Made by a program: the position numbers and the translations under genes. 64,000 nt of DNA from Nocardia arthritidis (GTDB lineage Bacteria; Actinomycetota; Actinomycetes; Mycobacteriales; Mycobacteriaceae): NCBI RefSeq assembly GCF_011801145.1, contig NZ_CP046172.1, forward strand, positions 8,742,001 to 8,806,000, in the 5' to 3' direction. The notes beneath the pieces are model-generated. The model was not told the DNA's origin, searched no databases, and was given only the letters and a program-made list of their open reading frames with translations. Of the stretch, positions 17,756 to 28,314 are shown one piece after another; positions within the stretch are counted from its first letter, which is position 1, and each line of letters begins with the position of its first letter.

Positions 17756-18631
17756 ATGCGACTCGGAATTCATGTTCCCAACTTCGATATGCCGGGTGGA
17801 CCGGCCGCGATCGCGCCGGAATTGGCGCGGGTCGGGGCCGCGGCGGAGGCGGCGGGCCTGAGCTGGCTTTCGTTCATGGACCACTATTTTCAGATCCCGC
17901 CGCGGGGTGTGGCCGAGCAGCCGATGCTGGAGGGATACACCACGCTCGGCTACCTGGCCGCGCATACCGAACGAATCCGGTTGAGCCTGTTGGTGTCCGG
18001 CGTGACCTACCGCCATCCCGGCCTGCTCGCGAAAATCGTTACGACGCTTGATGTGCTGTCACAGGGCCGGGCCACGCTCGGTATCGGCGCGGCCTGGTTC
18101 GATCGGGAGCACGAGGGTCTCGGCGTGCCGTTCCCGCCGATGAAGGAGCGGTTCGAGCGGCTGGAGGAGGCGGTCCGGATCTGCCTGCAGATGTGGGATC
18201 CGAATAACAACGGCGCGTTCGACGGCAAGTACTACCAGCTCGCCGAGACGCTGTGTTCGCCTGCGCCGGTACAGAATCCGCATCCGCCGATTCTGATCGC
18301 GGGCGGCGGCGAGAAGAAGACGCTGCGGCTGGTCGCCAAATACGGCGACGGCTGCAACCTCTTCTACGACACCCCGGACGGCGTCGCGCACAAGCTGGAT
18401 GTGCTGCGCGCCCACTGCGCCGACGTCGGCCGCGACTACGACGAGATCCAGAAGACGATCATCTACAACGCAGGCACTCCCGACGACGATTTCGTCGAGC
18501 TCATGGCCCATTACGCGAAACTCGGCGTCGATATGGTGATGGTCGCCCCGCCCGGCGACTACCCGGCCGAGTGGGTCGAGAAGGTTCTCACCCCCATCGT
18601 CCCGCGCCTGGCCGACCTGCCGACCAAGTGA
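17756..18631 (+). CDS. LLM-class F420-dependent oxidoreductase
   Basis: A TIM-barrel luciferase-like protein of 291 aa (MRLGIHVPNFDMP; MDHYFQIPP; LGYLAAHTERIRLS; GRATLGIGAAWFDREHEGLGVPFPPMKERFERLEEAVRI; PILIAGGGEKKTLRLVAKYGDG). These features are typical of the actinobacterial F420-linked branch that reduces or oxidises small carbonyl or alcohol substrates. The ATG lies almost at the transcription start, so no ribosome site is present. It is paired divergently with an SDR gene under MerR-type control; the substrate is unknown. Confidence 0.9.
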   Translation: MRLGIHVPNFDMPGGPAAIAPELARVGAAAEAAGLSWLSFMDHYFQIPPRGVAEQPMLEGYTTLGYLAAHTERIRLSLLVSGVTYRHPGLLAKIVTTLDVLSQGRATLGIGAAWFDREHEGLGVPFPPMKERFERLEEAVRICLQMWDPNNNGAFDGKYYQLAETLCSPAPVQNPHPPILIAGGGEKKTLRLVAKYGDGCNLFYDTPDGVAHKLDVLRAHCADVGRDYDEIQKTIIYNAGTPDDDFVELMAHYAKLGVDMVMVAPPGDYPAEWVEKVLTPIVPRLADLPTK

Positions 18632-18635
18632 CGAC

Positions 18636-18667
18636 CGTGGTGCGCACCATGACCGGTGCGCACCACG
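18636..18667. terminator. Bidirectional hairpin between LLM gene and mazG
   Basis: CGTGGTGCGCAC and GTGCGCACCACG form a perfect 12-bp stem with an 8-base loop, placed between convergent genes. No T-run follows. Confidence 0.65.
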
Positions 18668-18677
18668 TTCGGAAAAC

Positions 18678-19367
18678 CTATACCGGCCAGTACTTCCGCC
18701 AGTCCGCGGCCGAAAGCGGCACCCGTTCCCCTCGGTCTGCCTCCGCCGCGTCCTCCGCGGCCCGGATCGCATCGGCGAACACCAAAGTCGCCTTCCGCAA
18801 ACGCTCTTCGGCACTTTCCGGCGCACCGAGATGAACCACCCGGAGCGCGTCCGGAACCAGATCGTCCGGCAGCCCCGCCTTCGCGCTGCGCGCACGCACC
18901 TTCTCGGCCAGCGCGAGGGCAGGTTGCGCCATGGCGATGCCGTCGAGGCAGGAGCGCCGCGCCTTCTCGGCGGATTTCCGTTCCTCCCAAGCCTTTTCCT
19001 GCAACGCGATCTTCTCGTCCACCGTCGCCGCCGGATCGATCACCGGCCCGGCGAGCTGCGGGCTGCGGTTCGTCAGCTTGGCCACCAGTGCCGCCGCCAC
19101 CTCGGCGACGGTGAATTCGCCTGCGGCCTGGGCGATCCGGGAATGGAAAAGCACCTGCAGCAGCAGGTCGCCCAGTTCCTCCTTGATGGTTTCGGCATCC
19201 TCGTGCTGGATGGCGTCGAGCAGTTCGTAGGTTTCCTCGAGCAGATAGGGCCGCAGCGAGTCGTGCGTCTGGGTGACCTCCCAGCCGCCGAAGCGCCACA
19301 GCCGGTCCATCACCTCGACCGCCTCGACGAGGTCCGCGGTCAGCCGGGCGGCGTCGGAATCGGTCAT
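18678..19367 (-). CDS. mazG: MazG-family nucleoside triphosphate pyrophosphohydrolase
   Basis: A 229-residue MazG domain protein that hydrolyses NTPs to NMP and pyrophosphate, clearing damaged nucleotides. The helical EExxE metal motif is in [12 protein letters not shown] and [18 protein letters not shown] second, degenerate part follows ([26 protein letters not shown]), as in mycobacterial MazG. The ATG at 19367 overlaps the mfd stop (ATGA), giving translational coupling. The mfd-mazG order matches M. tuberculosis Rv1020-Rv1021. Confidence 0.93.
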   Translation of the reverse strand: MTDSDAARLTADLVEAVEVMDRLWRFGGWEVTQTHDSLRPYLLEETYELLDAIQHEDAETIKEELGDLLLQVLFHSRIAQAAGEFTVAEVAAALVAKLTNRSPQLAGPVIDPAATVDEKIALQEKAWEERKSAEKARRSCLDGIAMAQPALALAEKVRARSAKAGLPDDLVPDALRVVHLGAPESAEERLRKATLVFADAIRAAEDAAEADRGERVPLSAADWRKYWPV

Positions 19368-22300
19368 CGCGCCCCGGAAACCTCGGTCGCCACCGTGAGA
19401 TCGACTGCCCCCTGGGCTTTTCCGTCCAACGCCAGCAAAAGGTCGGCGACGAATTGCAGCAGCACCACATCGCGCACCCGCTCGGCGCCGACGCTGTCCT
19501 CCACCCGAGGCAGCGGCAGCTGCACCACCCCGCTTGCCGCCTTGTAGCCCGCGCTCGGATAGAGCCGCTTCAAGCGCAGCTGTTTGGAGTCGGGGAGGCT
19601 CAACAGTGGTGAAATCTTCAATGTCGTTCCGGTGACCGCGATTTCGGTGACGCCGTATTCGCGGGCCAGCAGCCGCAGTTTGGCCACCGAGACCAGCCTG
19701 CCCACCTCCACCGGCAGCGGGCCGTACCGGTCGACCAATTCGTCGACCACCGCGGCCAGCGCCGGATCGTCCTGCGCCGCAGCGAGTTTCCGGTACGCCT
19801 CCAGACGCAGCCGGTCGCTGGCGATGTAGTCGGGCGGGATGTGCGCGTCCACCGGCAGGTCGATACGCACCTCCTTGGGCTCCTCGACGGTGATCGGCTT
19901 GCCATCGGCGGCGGCGCGATACGCCTCCACCGCCTCGCCCACCAGCCGCACGTACAGATCGAATCCGACCCCGGCCACATGGCCGGACTGTTCGGCGCCG
20001 AGAACATTTCCGGCGCCGCGGATTTCGAGATCCTTCATGGCCACCGCCATACCCGCGCCGAGGTCGGAATTCTGCGAGATGGTGGCCAACCGGTCGTAGG
20101 CGGTCTCGGTGAGCGGCTTCTCCGGCGGGTACAGGAAGTACGCGTACCCGCGCTCCCGGCTGCGCCCGACCCGGCCGCGCAGCTGGTGCAGCTGCGAAAG
20201 ACCAAGCGCGTCCGCGCGTTCCACGATCAACGTATTCGCATTGGAGATATCGAGGCCGGTCTCGATGATGGTGGTGCACACCAGGACGTCGAATTCGCGC
20301 TGCCAGAAACCCTGCACGGTCTGCTCGAGCATGTCCTCGTGCATCTGACCGTGCGCGACCACCACCCGCGCCTCGGGCACCAGATCGCGAATTCGCTTGG
20401 CGGCCTTGTCGATCGAGGAGACCCGGTTGTGCACGTAGAAGATCTGCCCGTCGCGCAGCAGCTCACGCCGGATGGCGGCGGTGACCTGCTTGTCGTTGTA
20501 CGCGCCGACGTAGGTGAGCACCGGATGCCGCTCCTCCGGCGGGGTGAGGATGGTCGACATCTCGCGGATGCCTGCCAGGCTCATCTCCAGGGTGCGCGGA
20601 ATCGGCGTCGCGGACATGGTGAGCACGTCGACGTGCGTGCGCAGCGCCTTGATGTGCTCCTTGTGTTCGACGCCGAAGCGCTGTTCCTCGTCGACGACGA
20701 CCAGCCCCAGGTCCTTCCACCGCACGCCGGTCTGCAGCAGCCGGTGCGTTCCGACGACGATATCCACCGAGCCGTCGGCCATCCCCTCCAGTACGGCGCG
20801 CGATTCGGCGGGATCGGTGAAGCGGGACAACCCCTTCACGGTGACCGGGAATCCGCTGACCCGCTCGGTGAACGTCTGCAGATGCTGTTGTGCCAGCAGG
20901 GTTGTCGGCACCAGCACCACCACCTGCTTGCCGTCCTGCACCGCCTTGAACGCGGCGCGCACCGCGATCTCGGTCTTGCCGTAGCCGACATCGCCGCACA
21001 CCACCCGGTCCATCGGGACCGGCTTCTCCATATCGGATTTCACCTCGGCGATGGCGGTCATCTGGTCGGCGGTTTCGGTGAACGCGAACGCGTCCTCCAT
21101 CTCCTGCTGCCACGGGGTGTCCGGACCGAAGGCGTGGCCGGGCGCCGCCTGCCGCGCCGCGTAGAGCTGCACCAGTTCACCGGCGATCTCGCGAACGGCC
21201 TTGCGCGCCTTGCGTTTCGTATTCGCCCAGTCGGAGCCGCCGAGTTTGGACAGGCTCGGCATCTCGCCGCCGACGTAGCGGGAGAGCTGGTCGAGCGATT
21301 CCATCGGGACGAACAACCGGTCGCCGGGCTGGCCGCGCTTGCTCGGCGCGTATTCGATGACGAGGTATTCGCGCCGGGCGCCGCCGACGGTGCGCTCGAT
21401 CATCTCGACGAAGCGCCCGATGCCGTGCTGATCGTGCACCACCATGTCGCCCGCGTTCAGCGCGAGCGGATCCACCTGGTTGCGCCGCTTGGCGGGCAGC
21501 CGCTTGCCATCGCCCGGCGCGGTGACCCGGTTGCCGGTGAGATCGGATTCGGCGACGACGACGAGACCGGCGTCGTCGAAGATCAGGCCGTCGTGCAGCG
21601 AGCCGCACAGCACGCCGACCAGACCTGGCTGCGGTTCGGCGCCGGCCGCCAGCACCGCGGCCGGGACGTCCGCATCGCCGAGCCGTTCCTGAATGCGTTG
21701 TGCCGTACCGTGTCCCGCGACGACGACCACCGCGCGGCCGCCGGTCGAGACGTGCGCACGCAGCGAGGCGAAGATCGTCGCGACGAGTTCGTCGGAGCCG
21801 CGCGCGGCCGGGCCCGCCAGCACCGGCAGCACGACCTCGGCTGGATCACCCGAGGTGAGCGGGCTCAGCGTCCACCACGGCAGGCCTTGCCGGTCGGCGC
21901 TGGCGTGGATATCGGGCAGCGGGCGATACGCCGAGGCCGCCAGGTCGAGTCCGTGACCGCCGAGCGGGGCCGCGCCGCCGAAGGAGGCCGCGGTCCACGA
22001 CGCCTCCAGGAATTCCTCGCCGGTGCGCACGAGATCCGCCGCGCGGGTGCGGATTTTCTCCGGATCGCACAGCAGCACATGCGTTCCGGTGGGCAGCACC
22101 TCGGTGAGCAGTTTGAGCTCACCCGGCTGCAATACCGGCAGCAGCGCCTCCATGCCCTCGACCGGAATACCCTCGGCCAGCTTCTCCAGCATTTCGACCA
22201 GGGCCGCGTCGGCCGCGTTCTCGATGGCCACCTCGGCGGCCCGGTCCCGCACCGCGGGCGTGAGCAGCAGTTCCCGGCAGGGCGGCGCGACGACGAGGTC

Positions 22301-22978
22301 CACCTCGAGATCGGTGAGCGAGCGCTGATCGGCGACCGCGAACGGCCGCAGCTCGGTGACCTCGTCACCCCAGAACTCGACGCGCACCGGATGATCCGCG
22401 GTGGGCGGGAACAGGTCGAGGATGCCGCCGCGCACCGCGAACTCGCCGCGCTTGCCGACCATATCGACCCGCGTATACGCGAATTCGACCAGGCGCGTTA
22501 GCAATTCATCGAAATCGAACTGTGCGCCGACGCGCAGCACGATCGGCGCGATATCGCCGAGGCCGGCGGCCATCGGCTGCATCAGCGAGCGCACCGTCGT
22601 CACCACCACCCGCAGCGGCTCCGGGAAAACCTCATCTTCCGGATGCGCGAGCCTGCGCAGCACCGCGAGCCTGCGGCCCACGGTATCCGCGCCGGGCGAG
22701 AGCCGTTCGTGCGGCAGCGTCTCCCACGACGGGAACTGGGCGACCGCCGCGCCGAGGATTTCGGTGAGCTCGACGGTCAGATCGTCGGCCTCACGACCGG
22801 TGGCGGTCACCACGACCAGCGGTTTACTCGCGGCGATGGTGTGCGCGACGAACGGCCGCACCGCCGAGGGGGCCACCAATTCGACCGTGGATTTTCCGAT
22901 CAGCCCGGCGACCGTCTGTAGCGCGGTATCGGCGCTCGCGGCCGCGGCGAGTCCGGCCAGCGGGGGACGATTGGGCAT
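19364..22978 (-). CDS. mfd: Transcription-repair coupling factor Mfd
   Basis: Mfd removes RNA polymerase stalled at DNA lesions and recruits UvrA. The 1204-residue protein has the UvrB-like N-terminal domain, the polymerase-interacting domain ([16 protein letters not shown]), then superfamily-2 helicase motifs: [18 protein letters not shown] (I), [10 protein letters not shown] (II, DEEQ), [13 protein letters not shown] (III), [16 protein letters not shown] (VI), and a C-terminal regulatory domain. ATG 22978 follows AGGAG with 7-base spacing. Length and motifs are normal for the family. Confidence 0.97.
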   Translation of the reverse strand: MPNRPPLAGLAAAASADTALQTVAGLIGKSTVELVAPSAVRPFVAHTIAASKPLVVVTATGREADDLTVELTEILGAAVAQFPSWETLPHERLSPGADTVGRRLAVLRRLAHPEDEVFPEPLRVVVTTVRSLMQPMAAGLGDIAPIVLRVGAQFDFDELLTRLVEFAYTRVDMVGKRGEFAVRGGILDLFPPTADHPVRVEFWGDEVTELRPFAVADQRSLTDLEVDLVVAPPCRELLLTPAVRDRAAEVAIENAADAALVEMLEKLAEGIPVEGMEALLPVLQPGELKLLTEVLPTGTHVLLCDPEKIRTRAADLVRTGEEFLEASWTAASFGGAAPLGGHGLDLAASAYRPLPDIHASADRQGLPWWTLSPLTSGDPAEVVLPVLAGPAARGSDELVATIFASLRAHVSTGGRAVVVVAGHGTAQRIQERLGDADVPAAVLAAGAEPQPGLVGVLCGSLHDGLIFDDAGLVVVAESDLTGNRVTAPGDGKRLPAKRRNQVDPLALNAGDMVVHDQHGIGRFVEMIERTVGGARREYLVIEYAPSKRGQPGDRLFVPMESLDQLSRYVGGEMPSLSKLGGSDWANTKRKARKAVREIAGELVQLYAARQAAPGHAFGPDTPWQQEMEDAFAFTETADQMTAIAEVKSDMEKPVPMDRVVCGDVGYGKTEIAVRAAFKAVQDGKQVVVLVPTTLLAQQHLQTFTERVSGFPVTVKGLSRFTDPAESRAVLEGMADGSVDIVVGTHRLLQTGVRWKDLGLVVVDEEQRFGVEHKEHIKALRTHVDVLTMSATPIPRTLEMSLAGIREMSTILTPPEERHPVLTYVGAYNDKQVTAAIRRELLRDGQIFYVHNRVSSIDKAAKRIRDLVPEARVVVAHGQMHEDMLEQTVQGFWQREFDVLVCTTIIETGLDISNANTLIVERADALGLSQLHQLRGRVGRSRERGYAYFLYPPEKPLTETAYDRLATISQNSDLGAGMAVAMKDLEIRGAGNVLGAEQSGHVAGVGFDLYVRLVGEAVEAYRAAADGKPITVEEPKEVRIDLPVDAHIPPDYIASDRLRLEAYRKLAAAQDDPALAAVVDELVDRYGPLPVEVGRLVSVAKLRLLAREYGVTEIAVTGTTLKISPLLSLPDSKQLRLKRLYPSAGYKAASGVVQLPLPRVEDSVGAERVRDVVLLQFVADLLLALDGKAQGAVDLTVATEVSGAR

Positions 22979-23067
22979 TGAACGACTCCTGAGCACGCAC
23001 GTTTCGGTCGGCCAACCGAGTCTAGTTGGGCGGACCGACGCGGTTGCCCGCGCCCGGCGGCCGCAAC

Positions 23068-23715
23068 CTACGGCACGTAGCGCCGCAACCGCCGGGCCGC
23101 GAATTCCCGGAAGTACGAAAGCTTTTCGGCGGGCACGATGGACGGCAGCAGGAAGTACCAGGCCCGTTCCATCCTGGTTGCCATCTGGTCCATGGTCTCG
23201 GTGCCGACCGCGATGATGTGCACGCCCGCGGTGACCTCCTGGAGCAGCACGCCGATCACCTCGGGTTCGAGATCGGCCTCCAGATCGCCCTGGGCGATGG
23301 CCCGTTCGGCGAGCACCCGGTAGGTGTCGCCCCAGGTCTTGGCGATGTTGTCACCCTGGGCGCCGCGATAGTCGCCGATCTGATGGGTCAGCTTGAGCAT
23401 GGCGCCGACCATCGGATCGTTCATCGACAGATCGGCGACCACATAGGTGATGCCGATGCACGCCTCCAGCGCGGGCACCCGGGGATCGAAGAATCCCTGG
23501 CAGGAGCTGACCAGTCGCTCGTTGCCCTGATCGACCACCGCGCGGGCCAGTTCTTCCTTCGAACCGAAGTGAAAGTACAAGGCGCCCTTGGTCACATTGG
23601 ACTGCGCGATGATCTCACTGAGGCTCGCGTTGGCATATCCCAACCGCAAAAAGACATCGGCCGCGCCCGCGAGAACGGAATCGCGGGTGATCTCCGCGCG
23701 CGCTTGCCTAGCCAT
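23068..23715 (-). CDS. ScbR/ArpA-family gamma-butyrolactone receptor-type TetR regulator
   Basis: A 215-residue repressor with a TetR HTH ([37 protein letters not shown]) that closely resembles the autoregulator-receptor branch. The ligand domain carries the conserved Trp region ([12 protein letters not shown]). In Streptomyces such proteins sense gamma-butyrolactones and control antibiotic genes. No AfsA-type synthase or biosynthetic cluster lies next to it, so it appears an orphan receptor. Two 18-base direct repeats directly upstream may be its own operator. Confidence 0.85.
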   Translation of the reverse strand: MARQARAEITRDSVLAGAADVFLRLGYANASLSEIIAQSNVTKGALYFHFGSKEELARAVVDQGNERLVSSCQGFFDPRVPALEACIGITYVVADLSMNDPMVGAMLKLTHQIGDYRGAQGDNIAKTWGDTYRVLAERAIAQGDLEADLEPEVIGVLLQEVTAGVHIIAVGTETMDQMATRMERAWYFLLPSIVPAEKLSYFREFAARRLRRYVP

Positions 23716-23746
23716 CAGATCCGCCTGTCATCCAAAAACCAGCCAT

Positions 23747-23782
23747 CCTGAAGTAGACCGACATCCCGAAGTTGACCGACAT
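23747..23782. repeat. Two tandem 18-base repeats upstream of the ScbR-like gene
   Basis: CCTGAAGTAGACCGACAT and CCCGAAGTTGACCGACAT lie head to tail, 16 of 18 bases identical, 32 bases upstream of the regulator's start. Likely operator half-sites for autoregulation. Confidence 0.6.
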
Positions 23783-23896
23783 ACCGCCCGAACAGCACCC
23801 AGAGGATGGGTGAACCGTACCACCAGGTGCCCGTCCAGCAGGCAATTCGAGCATTCGACCAAACCTTCTTCGCAATTCACTGGTTAACACGCGTGG

Positions 23897-24547
23897 TCAG
23901 TCCGCAGAACCGGTCCGCCATTCGGAACTCAGCTGCGGATCGGCCTCCAGGTGCTGTAGTCCGTTCCAGCAAAGGTTCACCAGGTGTGCGGCGACAACCT
24001 CTTTCGACGGTTTCCGCTCGTCCAGCCACCAGGTAGCAGCCGTCGAAACCATACCGACCAGTCCCTGTGCGTAGAGGGTGGCGAGACTGGTGTCGAATCC
24101 GCGCCTGTCGAAATCGCCCGCCAGGATGTGCGCCACCTGATTCACCGCCTCGTTGAGCAGGCTCGAATAGCGGCCGTCGGCGGTCGCGGCCGGCTGGTCG
24201 CGCACCAGGATGCGGAAGCCGTCGGTGCGCTCCTCGATATAGGTCAGCAGCGCCAGCGCGACCTGCTCCAAGCGCACCCGTGACCGATTCTGGGTGAGGG
24301 AGGACACGATCATGTCCAGCAACATGGACATTTCGCGGTCGACCACCACCGCGTACAGCCCTTCCTTACCGCCGAAGTGTTCGTACACCACGGGTTTGGA
24401 GACCTGGGCCCGCTGCGCGATCTCCTCGATCGAGGTGGCGTCGTACCCGCGCTCGGCGAACAGCGCCCGCCCGATCTCGATCAACTGCTGGCGCCGCTGG
24501 GTGCCCGTCATCCGCGGCCGGGGCGCGCGTTGCTCACCCGATGACAT
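23897..24547 (-). CDS. TetR-family regulator (Rv1019-like position)
   Basis: A 216-residue repressor with an N-terminal HTH (RRQQLIEIGRALFAERGYDATSIEEIAQRAQVSKPVVYEHFGGKEGLYAVVVDRE). The C-terminal domain is all-helical; ligand unknown. It lies between mfd and glmU, the place taken by Rv1019 in M. tuberculosis, which suggests an ancestral neighbour. It may regulate nearby genes or itself; no clear dyad was seen. Confidence 0.88.
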   Translation of the reverse strand: MSSGEQRAPRPRMTGTQRRQQLIEIGRALFAERGYDATSIEEIAQRAQVSKPVVYEHFGGKEGLYAVVVDREMSMLLDMIVSSLTQNRSRVRLEQVALALLTYIEERTDGFRILVRDQPAATADGRYSSLLNEAVNQVAHILAGDFDRRGFDTSLATLYAQGLVGMVSTAATWWLDERKPSKEVVAAHLVNLCWNGLQHLEADPQLSSEWRTGSAD

Positions 24548-24904
24548 CGAGCTCCTCCGCCTCTGTCGTGTGGTTACGCCGGTCGCTGGGACAGGGTCGG
24601 CTCACCCATGCTCTTACGAAATCAGTCGTTTGCGTTGAGGCTATCAAGCTGGCGCGCAATCGGTTTCCGCACCGGGGCCCGGTCGGCGGGTCGTCCGAAC
24701 ATCCAAGGCGGCAACCGATTTCGGGTCGCGGCGGCGCGCGGGCGGCGCGACGCCCGAGGCATCCGGCGGCGGCCGGGAGAAGTCCAGTTCGCGCGGGCGG
24801 GCATGGCGGATTCGGCTATGCGGTTCGACGTGGAGCGGGTACTCGTGCGAGGATCATGCCGTGCCGTGGCGCAGCGACGGATCTTCGATCCGCCGATGCG
24901 ACGA

Positions 24905-24975
24905 TCCGCCGTAGTGTAATGGCAGCACCTCTGATTTTGGTTCAGATAGTTCAGGTTCGAGTCCTGGCGGCGGAG
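24905..24975 (+). tRNA. tRNA-Gln (anticodon TTG)
   Basis: A complete cloverleaf: acceptor TCCGCCG pairs with CGGCGGA, the anticodon stem TCTGA/TCAGA encloses TTTTGGT with TTG at positions 34-36, and the T arm is TCAGG-TTCGAGT-CCTGG. The discriminator base is G at 24975; CCA is not encoded. The sequence is very close to the mycobacterial tRNA-Gln as remembered. Confidence 0.95.
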
Positions 24976-25082
24976 CACACCGGCACGGTAACTATCGTTG
25001 GCCCCGCACATCGCTGAACGCGCAGCGAAACCCCAGTACGTACCGAGCAGCCCGCACGATGACAGGCAGCCGAGGGAGATCC

Positions 25083-26570
25083 ATGCCACAGCAGACCGCC
25101 GTCGTCGTTCTCGCAGCCGGTGCCGGGACACGAATGCGGTCGAAGACCCCCAAGGTTCTGCATTCGTTGGCCGGCCGGAGCATGCTCGCGCACGCGCTGC
25201 ATGCGGCGAACGAGATCGACCCAGCCCACCTCATCACCGTGATCGGCCACGATCGCGAACAGGTCGGCGCCGCGGTCGCCGCGGTCGCCGCCGAACTCGG
25301 CCGCGACATCACCTCCGCCATCCAGGAGGAACAGCTCGGCACGGGACACGCCGTGCAGTGCGCACTCACCGCCGTACCCGCCGATTTCAGCGGTGACCTG
25401 CTGGTCACCTCCGCCGACGTGCCGCTGCTCGACGGGCACACGCTGAGCGCGCTGCTCGACGAGCACCGCAGTTATCCGGAGCGCTCCGCGGTCACGGTGC
25501 TGACCTTCGTCCCCGAGGACGCGAACGGCTACGGCCGCATCGTGCGCGACGCCGACGGCCACGTCGTCGAGATCGTCGAACATGCCGACGCCACCCCGGA
25601 ACAGGCGGCGCTCACCGAGGTCAACTCGGGTGTGTACGTCTTCGACGCCGCGGTGCTGCGCACCATGGTGCATCGACTGTCCACCGCGAACGCCCAGCAC
25701 GAGCTGTACCTGACCGACGTGCTGAAGCTCGCCCGCGAGGCCGGGCATCCGGTACACGGCGCGCGCCTGGTCGACTCGAACAAGGTCACCGGCGTGAACG
25801 ACCGGGTGCAGATGGCCAACGCCGCGGGCACCATGAACCGCTACATCCTGGAACGGCATATGCGGGCCGGGGTCACCATCATCGATCCGGCATCCACCTG
25901 GGTGGACGCCGGTGTGCAGATCGGCAGGGATGTCACGCTGCGCCCCGGCGTACAACTGCTCGGCAATACGGTGATCGGCGAGGACGCGGAGATCGGGCCG
26001 GACAGCACGCTCACCGATGTGGTCGTCGGCGAGGGCGCACGGGTGGTCCGGACGCACGGCGAGAGCGCGGCGATCGGACCCGGCGCGAATATCGGACCCT
26101 TTAGTTATCTGCGTCCCGGCACGGTCGTCGGCGCGTCCGGCAAGCTCGGCGCCTTCGTGGAAACGAAAAACGCCACCATCGGCGCACATTCGAAGGTGCC
26201 GCACCTGACCTATGTCGGCGACGCCACCATCGGCGAGCACAGCAACATTGGTGCGTCCAGCGTTTTCGTCAATTACGACGGGGTAAACAAGCACCACACC
26301 ACGGTCGGCTCGCATGTGCGTACGGGAAGCGACACAATGTTTATCGCACCGGTAACCGTGGGTGACGGCGCGTATACGGGTGCGGGTACTGTACTGCGCA
26401 GAAACGTTCCGCCGGGGGCACTCGCGGTATCCGGCGGACCGCAGAAGAACATTGAGGGCTGGGTGCAGCGTTTCCGTCCTGGAACGGACGCGGCGCGCGC
26501 GGCGGCGGCAGCCAACGCGGCCAATGAGAAGTCGGATCCCCCAGACGAGCAAAAGGATGGCAAACAGTAG
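25083..26570 (+). CDS. glmU: Bifunctional GlmU: glucosamine-1-phosphate acetyltransferase / GlcNAc-1-P uridylyltransferase
   Basis: Makes UDP-GlcNAc for peptidoglycan and arabinogalactan linker synthesis. The N-terminal pyrophosphorylase has [17 protein letters not shown], the UTP loop QLGTGHA and TSADVPLL; from about residue 250 a left-handed beta-helix of hexapeptide repeats follows ([26 protein letters not shown]). ATG 25083 follows GAGGGAGA; the 495-residue length is usual for actinobacteria. The stop codon overlaps the prs start. Confidence 0.97.
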   Translation: MPQQTAVVVLAAGAGTRMRSKTPKVLHSLAGRSMLAHALHAANEIDPAHLITVIGHDREQVGAAVAAVAAELGRDITSAIQEEQLGTGHAVQCALTAVPADFSGDLLVTSADVPLLDGHTLSALLDEHRSYPERSAVTVLTFVPEDANGYGRIVRDADGHVVEIVEHADATPEQAALTEVNSGVYVFDAAVLRTMVHRLSTANAQHELYLTDVLKLAREAGHPVHGARLVDSNKVTGVNDRVQMANAAGTMNRYILERHMRAGVTIIDPASTWVDAGVQIGRDVTLRPGVQLLGNTVIGEDAEIGPDSTLTDVVVGEGARVVRTHGESAAIGPGANIGPFSYLRPGTVVGASGKLGAFVETKNATIGAHSKVPHLTYVGDATIGEHSNIGASSVFVNYDGVNKHHTTVGSHVRTGSDTMFIAPVTVGDGAYTGAGTVLRRNVPPGALAVSGGPQKNIEGWVQRFRPGTDAARAAAAANAANEKSDPPDEQKDGKQ

Positions 26571-27550
26571 TGACCGCGTCATGGATCGACAACCAGAAGA
26601 ACCTGATGCTCTTCTCGGGACGCGCTCATCCTGAGCTGGCCGAACAGGTCGCCAAGGAACTCGACGTCCACGTCACCCCGCAAACCGCCCGCGATTTCGC
26701 CAACGGCGAGATCTTCGTCCGGTTCGAGGAATCCGTGCGCGGCTCGGACGCCTTCGTACTGCAGAGCTTTCCCGCCCCGCTGAACCAGTGGCTGGTGGAG
26801 CAGCTCATCATGATCGACGCGCTCAAGCGCGGTTCGGCCAAGCGAATCACCGCGGTGCTGCCCTTCTACCCGTACGCCCGCCAGGACAAGAAGCACCGCG
26901 GCCGCGAGCCCATCTCCGCCCGCCTCGTCGCCGACCTGCTGAAAACCGCCGGCGCGGACCGGATCATCACCGTCGACCTGCATACCGATCAGATCCAGGG
27001 CTTCTTCGACGGCCCGGTCGATCACATGCACGCCCTGATCCAGCTGTCGGAGTACATCCGCACCAACTACAGCCTCGAACACATCACGGTCGTCTCCCCC
27101 GACGCCGGCCGCGTGAAGGTCGCCGAGAAGTGGGCCGACTCGTTGGGCGGCTCGCCGCTGGCGTTCATCCACAAAACCCGCGACCCGCTGGTGCCCAACC
27201 AGATCGTGGCCAACCGCGTCGTCGGTGATGTCGACGGCCGCACCTGCATCCTGATCGACGACATGATCGACACCGGCGGCACCATCGCGGGCGCGGTCAA
27301 GGTGCTGAAGGAGGCGGGCGCGGGCGACGTCGTTATCGCGGCCACCCACGGCGTGCTGTCCCACCCGGCCGCCGAGCGTCTGGCCGCCTGCGGCGCCAAG
27401 GAGGTCGTGGTGACCAATACGCTGCCGATCAGCGAGGAGAAGAAGTTCCCGCAGCTGACCGTGCTGTCCATCGCGCCGCTGCTGGCCCGCACCATCCGCG
27501 AGGTCTTCGAAAACGGTTCGGTGACGGGCCTCTTCAACGGCAACGCATAG
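26570..27550 (+). CDS. prs: Ribose-phosphate pyrophosphokinase
   Basis: Forms PRPP from ribose-5-phosphate and ATP for nucleotide, histidine, tryptophan and decaprenylphosphoryl-arabinose synthesis. The 326-residue enzyme has the ATP-binding YARQDKKHRGREPIS region, DLHTDQIQGFF (metal/ATP), and the PRPP loop ILIDDMIDTGGTI. The GTG start overlaps the glmU stop (TAGTG), as in the mycobacterial glmU-prsA pair. A strong terminator follows. Confidence 0.97.
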   Translation: MTASWIDNQKNLMLFSGRAHPELAEQVAKELDVHVTPQTARDFANGEIFVRFEESVRGSDAFVLQSFPAPLNQWLVEQLIMIDALKRGSAKRITAVLPFYPYARQDKKHRGREPISARLVADLLKTAGADRIITVDLHTDQIQGFFDGPVDHMHALIQLSEYIRTNYSLEHITVVSPDAGRVKVAEKWADSLGGSPLAFIHKTRDPLVPNQIVANRVVGDVDGRTCILIDDMIDTGGTIAGAVKVLKEAGAGDVVIAATHGVLSHPAAERLAACGAKEVVVTNTLPISEEKKFPQLTVLSIAPLLARTIREVFENGSVTGLFNGNA

Positions 27551-27561
27551 TTTCACTGCCG

Positions 27562-27595
27562 AACGGCGGTCCGGGTCTCGGCTCGGGCCGCCGTT
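27562..27595 (+). terminator. Terminator after glmU-prs
   Basis: AACGGCGG and CCGCCGTT pair perfectly and enclose a further GC-rich inner stem (GTCCGGG/CTCGGGC); a TTTCGTTTC stretch follows. Confidence 0.8.
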
Positions 27596-27637
27596 TCGTT
27601 TCCGAATAGAACCGCCCGAACGGGACATACTGTGTCC

Positions 27638-27898
27638 ATGGATACGGACCCGCTCGATATGGATATGGGTGATGACGAGCAGGCGGATGAGATCCGCGAA
27701 TACGAGCGTTACGTCGAGGATCCGCCCGCCGATCTGGAAATCGGCTACCGGGAGAACGAGGACGACGGCAGGCTGGGCATCGGGGACGAACTCGCCCAGG
27801 AGTGGACCGCGCGCAACCAGCGCGCCGAGGATGCCGCGAACGACGACCGGCCCGCGGAGGAAGCCGCCATCGAGATCATCGACGACGACCGGCTCTGA
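27638..27898 (+). CDS. Small acidic protein of unknown function
   Basis: An 86-residue protein rich in Asp and Glu with no hydrophobic segment (MDTDPLDMDMGDDEQ; ending IIDDDRL). ATG 27638 is preferred to a GTG two codons upstream. No family is recognised; soluble acidic proteins of this kind are common in Nocardia between housekeeping genes. Confidence 0.65.
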   Translation: MDTDPLDMDMGDDEQADEIREYERYVEDPPADLEIGYRENEDDGRLGIGDELAQEWTARNQRAEDAANDDRPAEEAAIEIIDDDRL

Positions 27899-27982
27899 TC
27901 CGATCGCCCGCACCGCAGCAGGTGCCGGGGTCACCGCGTCGTGGTACCCATGACCTGAACCGGACGACCCGAGGAGGGCGCA

Positions 27983-28303
27983 ATGACCACGCCACACGAG
28001 CAGCCGTCCGGCGACGATCGGCGCACCGAGGACGAGGACATCTACCCACCCCCGGACACCCTCCTGCAACGACTCGGCAACCAGGGTTTGTCGCTGTTCG
28101 GATTCCTCTGTGCCGCACTGGCTCTGCTGTTCTGTCCGGTCCTGTTCGGTCCGGCGGGCATCGTCATCGGCCTGCTGGCACACGGCAAAGGTGAATGGCT
28201 CGGAAAATGGGCGGCGCTCGCCGCGGCGCTGGCCACCGTACTCGGCACCGTGCTCGCGTTCCTGTACTGGAACAGCGGTCTGCGCACCGGATCGACGGGG
28301 TAG
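27983..28303 (+). CDS. Small membrane protein, two helices
   Basis: A 106-residue protein with a hydrophilic N-terminus (about 36 residues, many Asp/Glu) and two membrane helices (SLFGFLCAALALLFCPVLFG and WAALAAALATVLGTVLAFLY). ATG 27983 follows GAGGAGG. Function unknown; the helix pair separated by HGKGEW resembles small DUF4190-like proteins. Confidence 0.72.
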   Translation: MTTPHEQPSGDDRRTEDEDIYPPPDTLLQRLGNQGLSLFGFLCAALALLFCPVLFGPAGIVIGLLAHGKGEWLGKWAALAAALATVLGTVLAFLYWNSGLRTGSTG

Positions 28304-28314
28304 GTTTTTCGGCT

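Noticed and set aside
19841..22501. A very long plus-strand open frame (886 codons) opposite mfd
   Set aside because: It mirrors the codon structure of mfd on the other strand, is rich in Arg/His/Gly/Asp, and has no recognisable domain; typical antisense artefact of GC-rich DNA.
24951..26582. Minus-strand frame (543 codons) opposite glmU
   Set aside because: glmU is unmistakable on the plus strand; the antisense frame has low-complexity composition.
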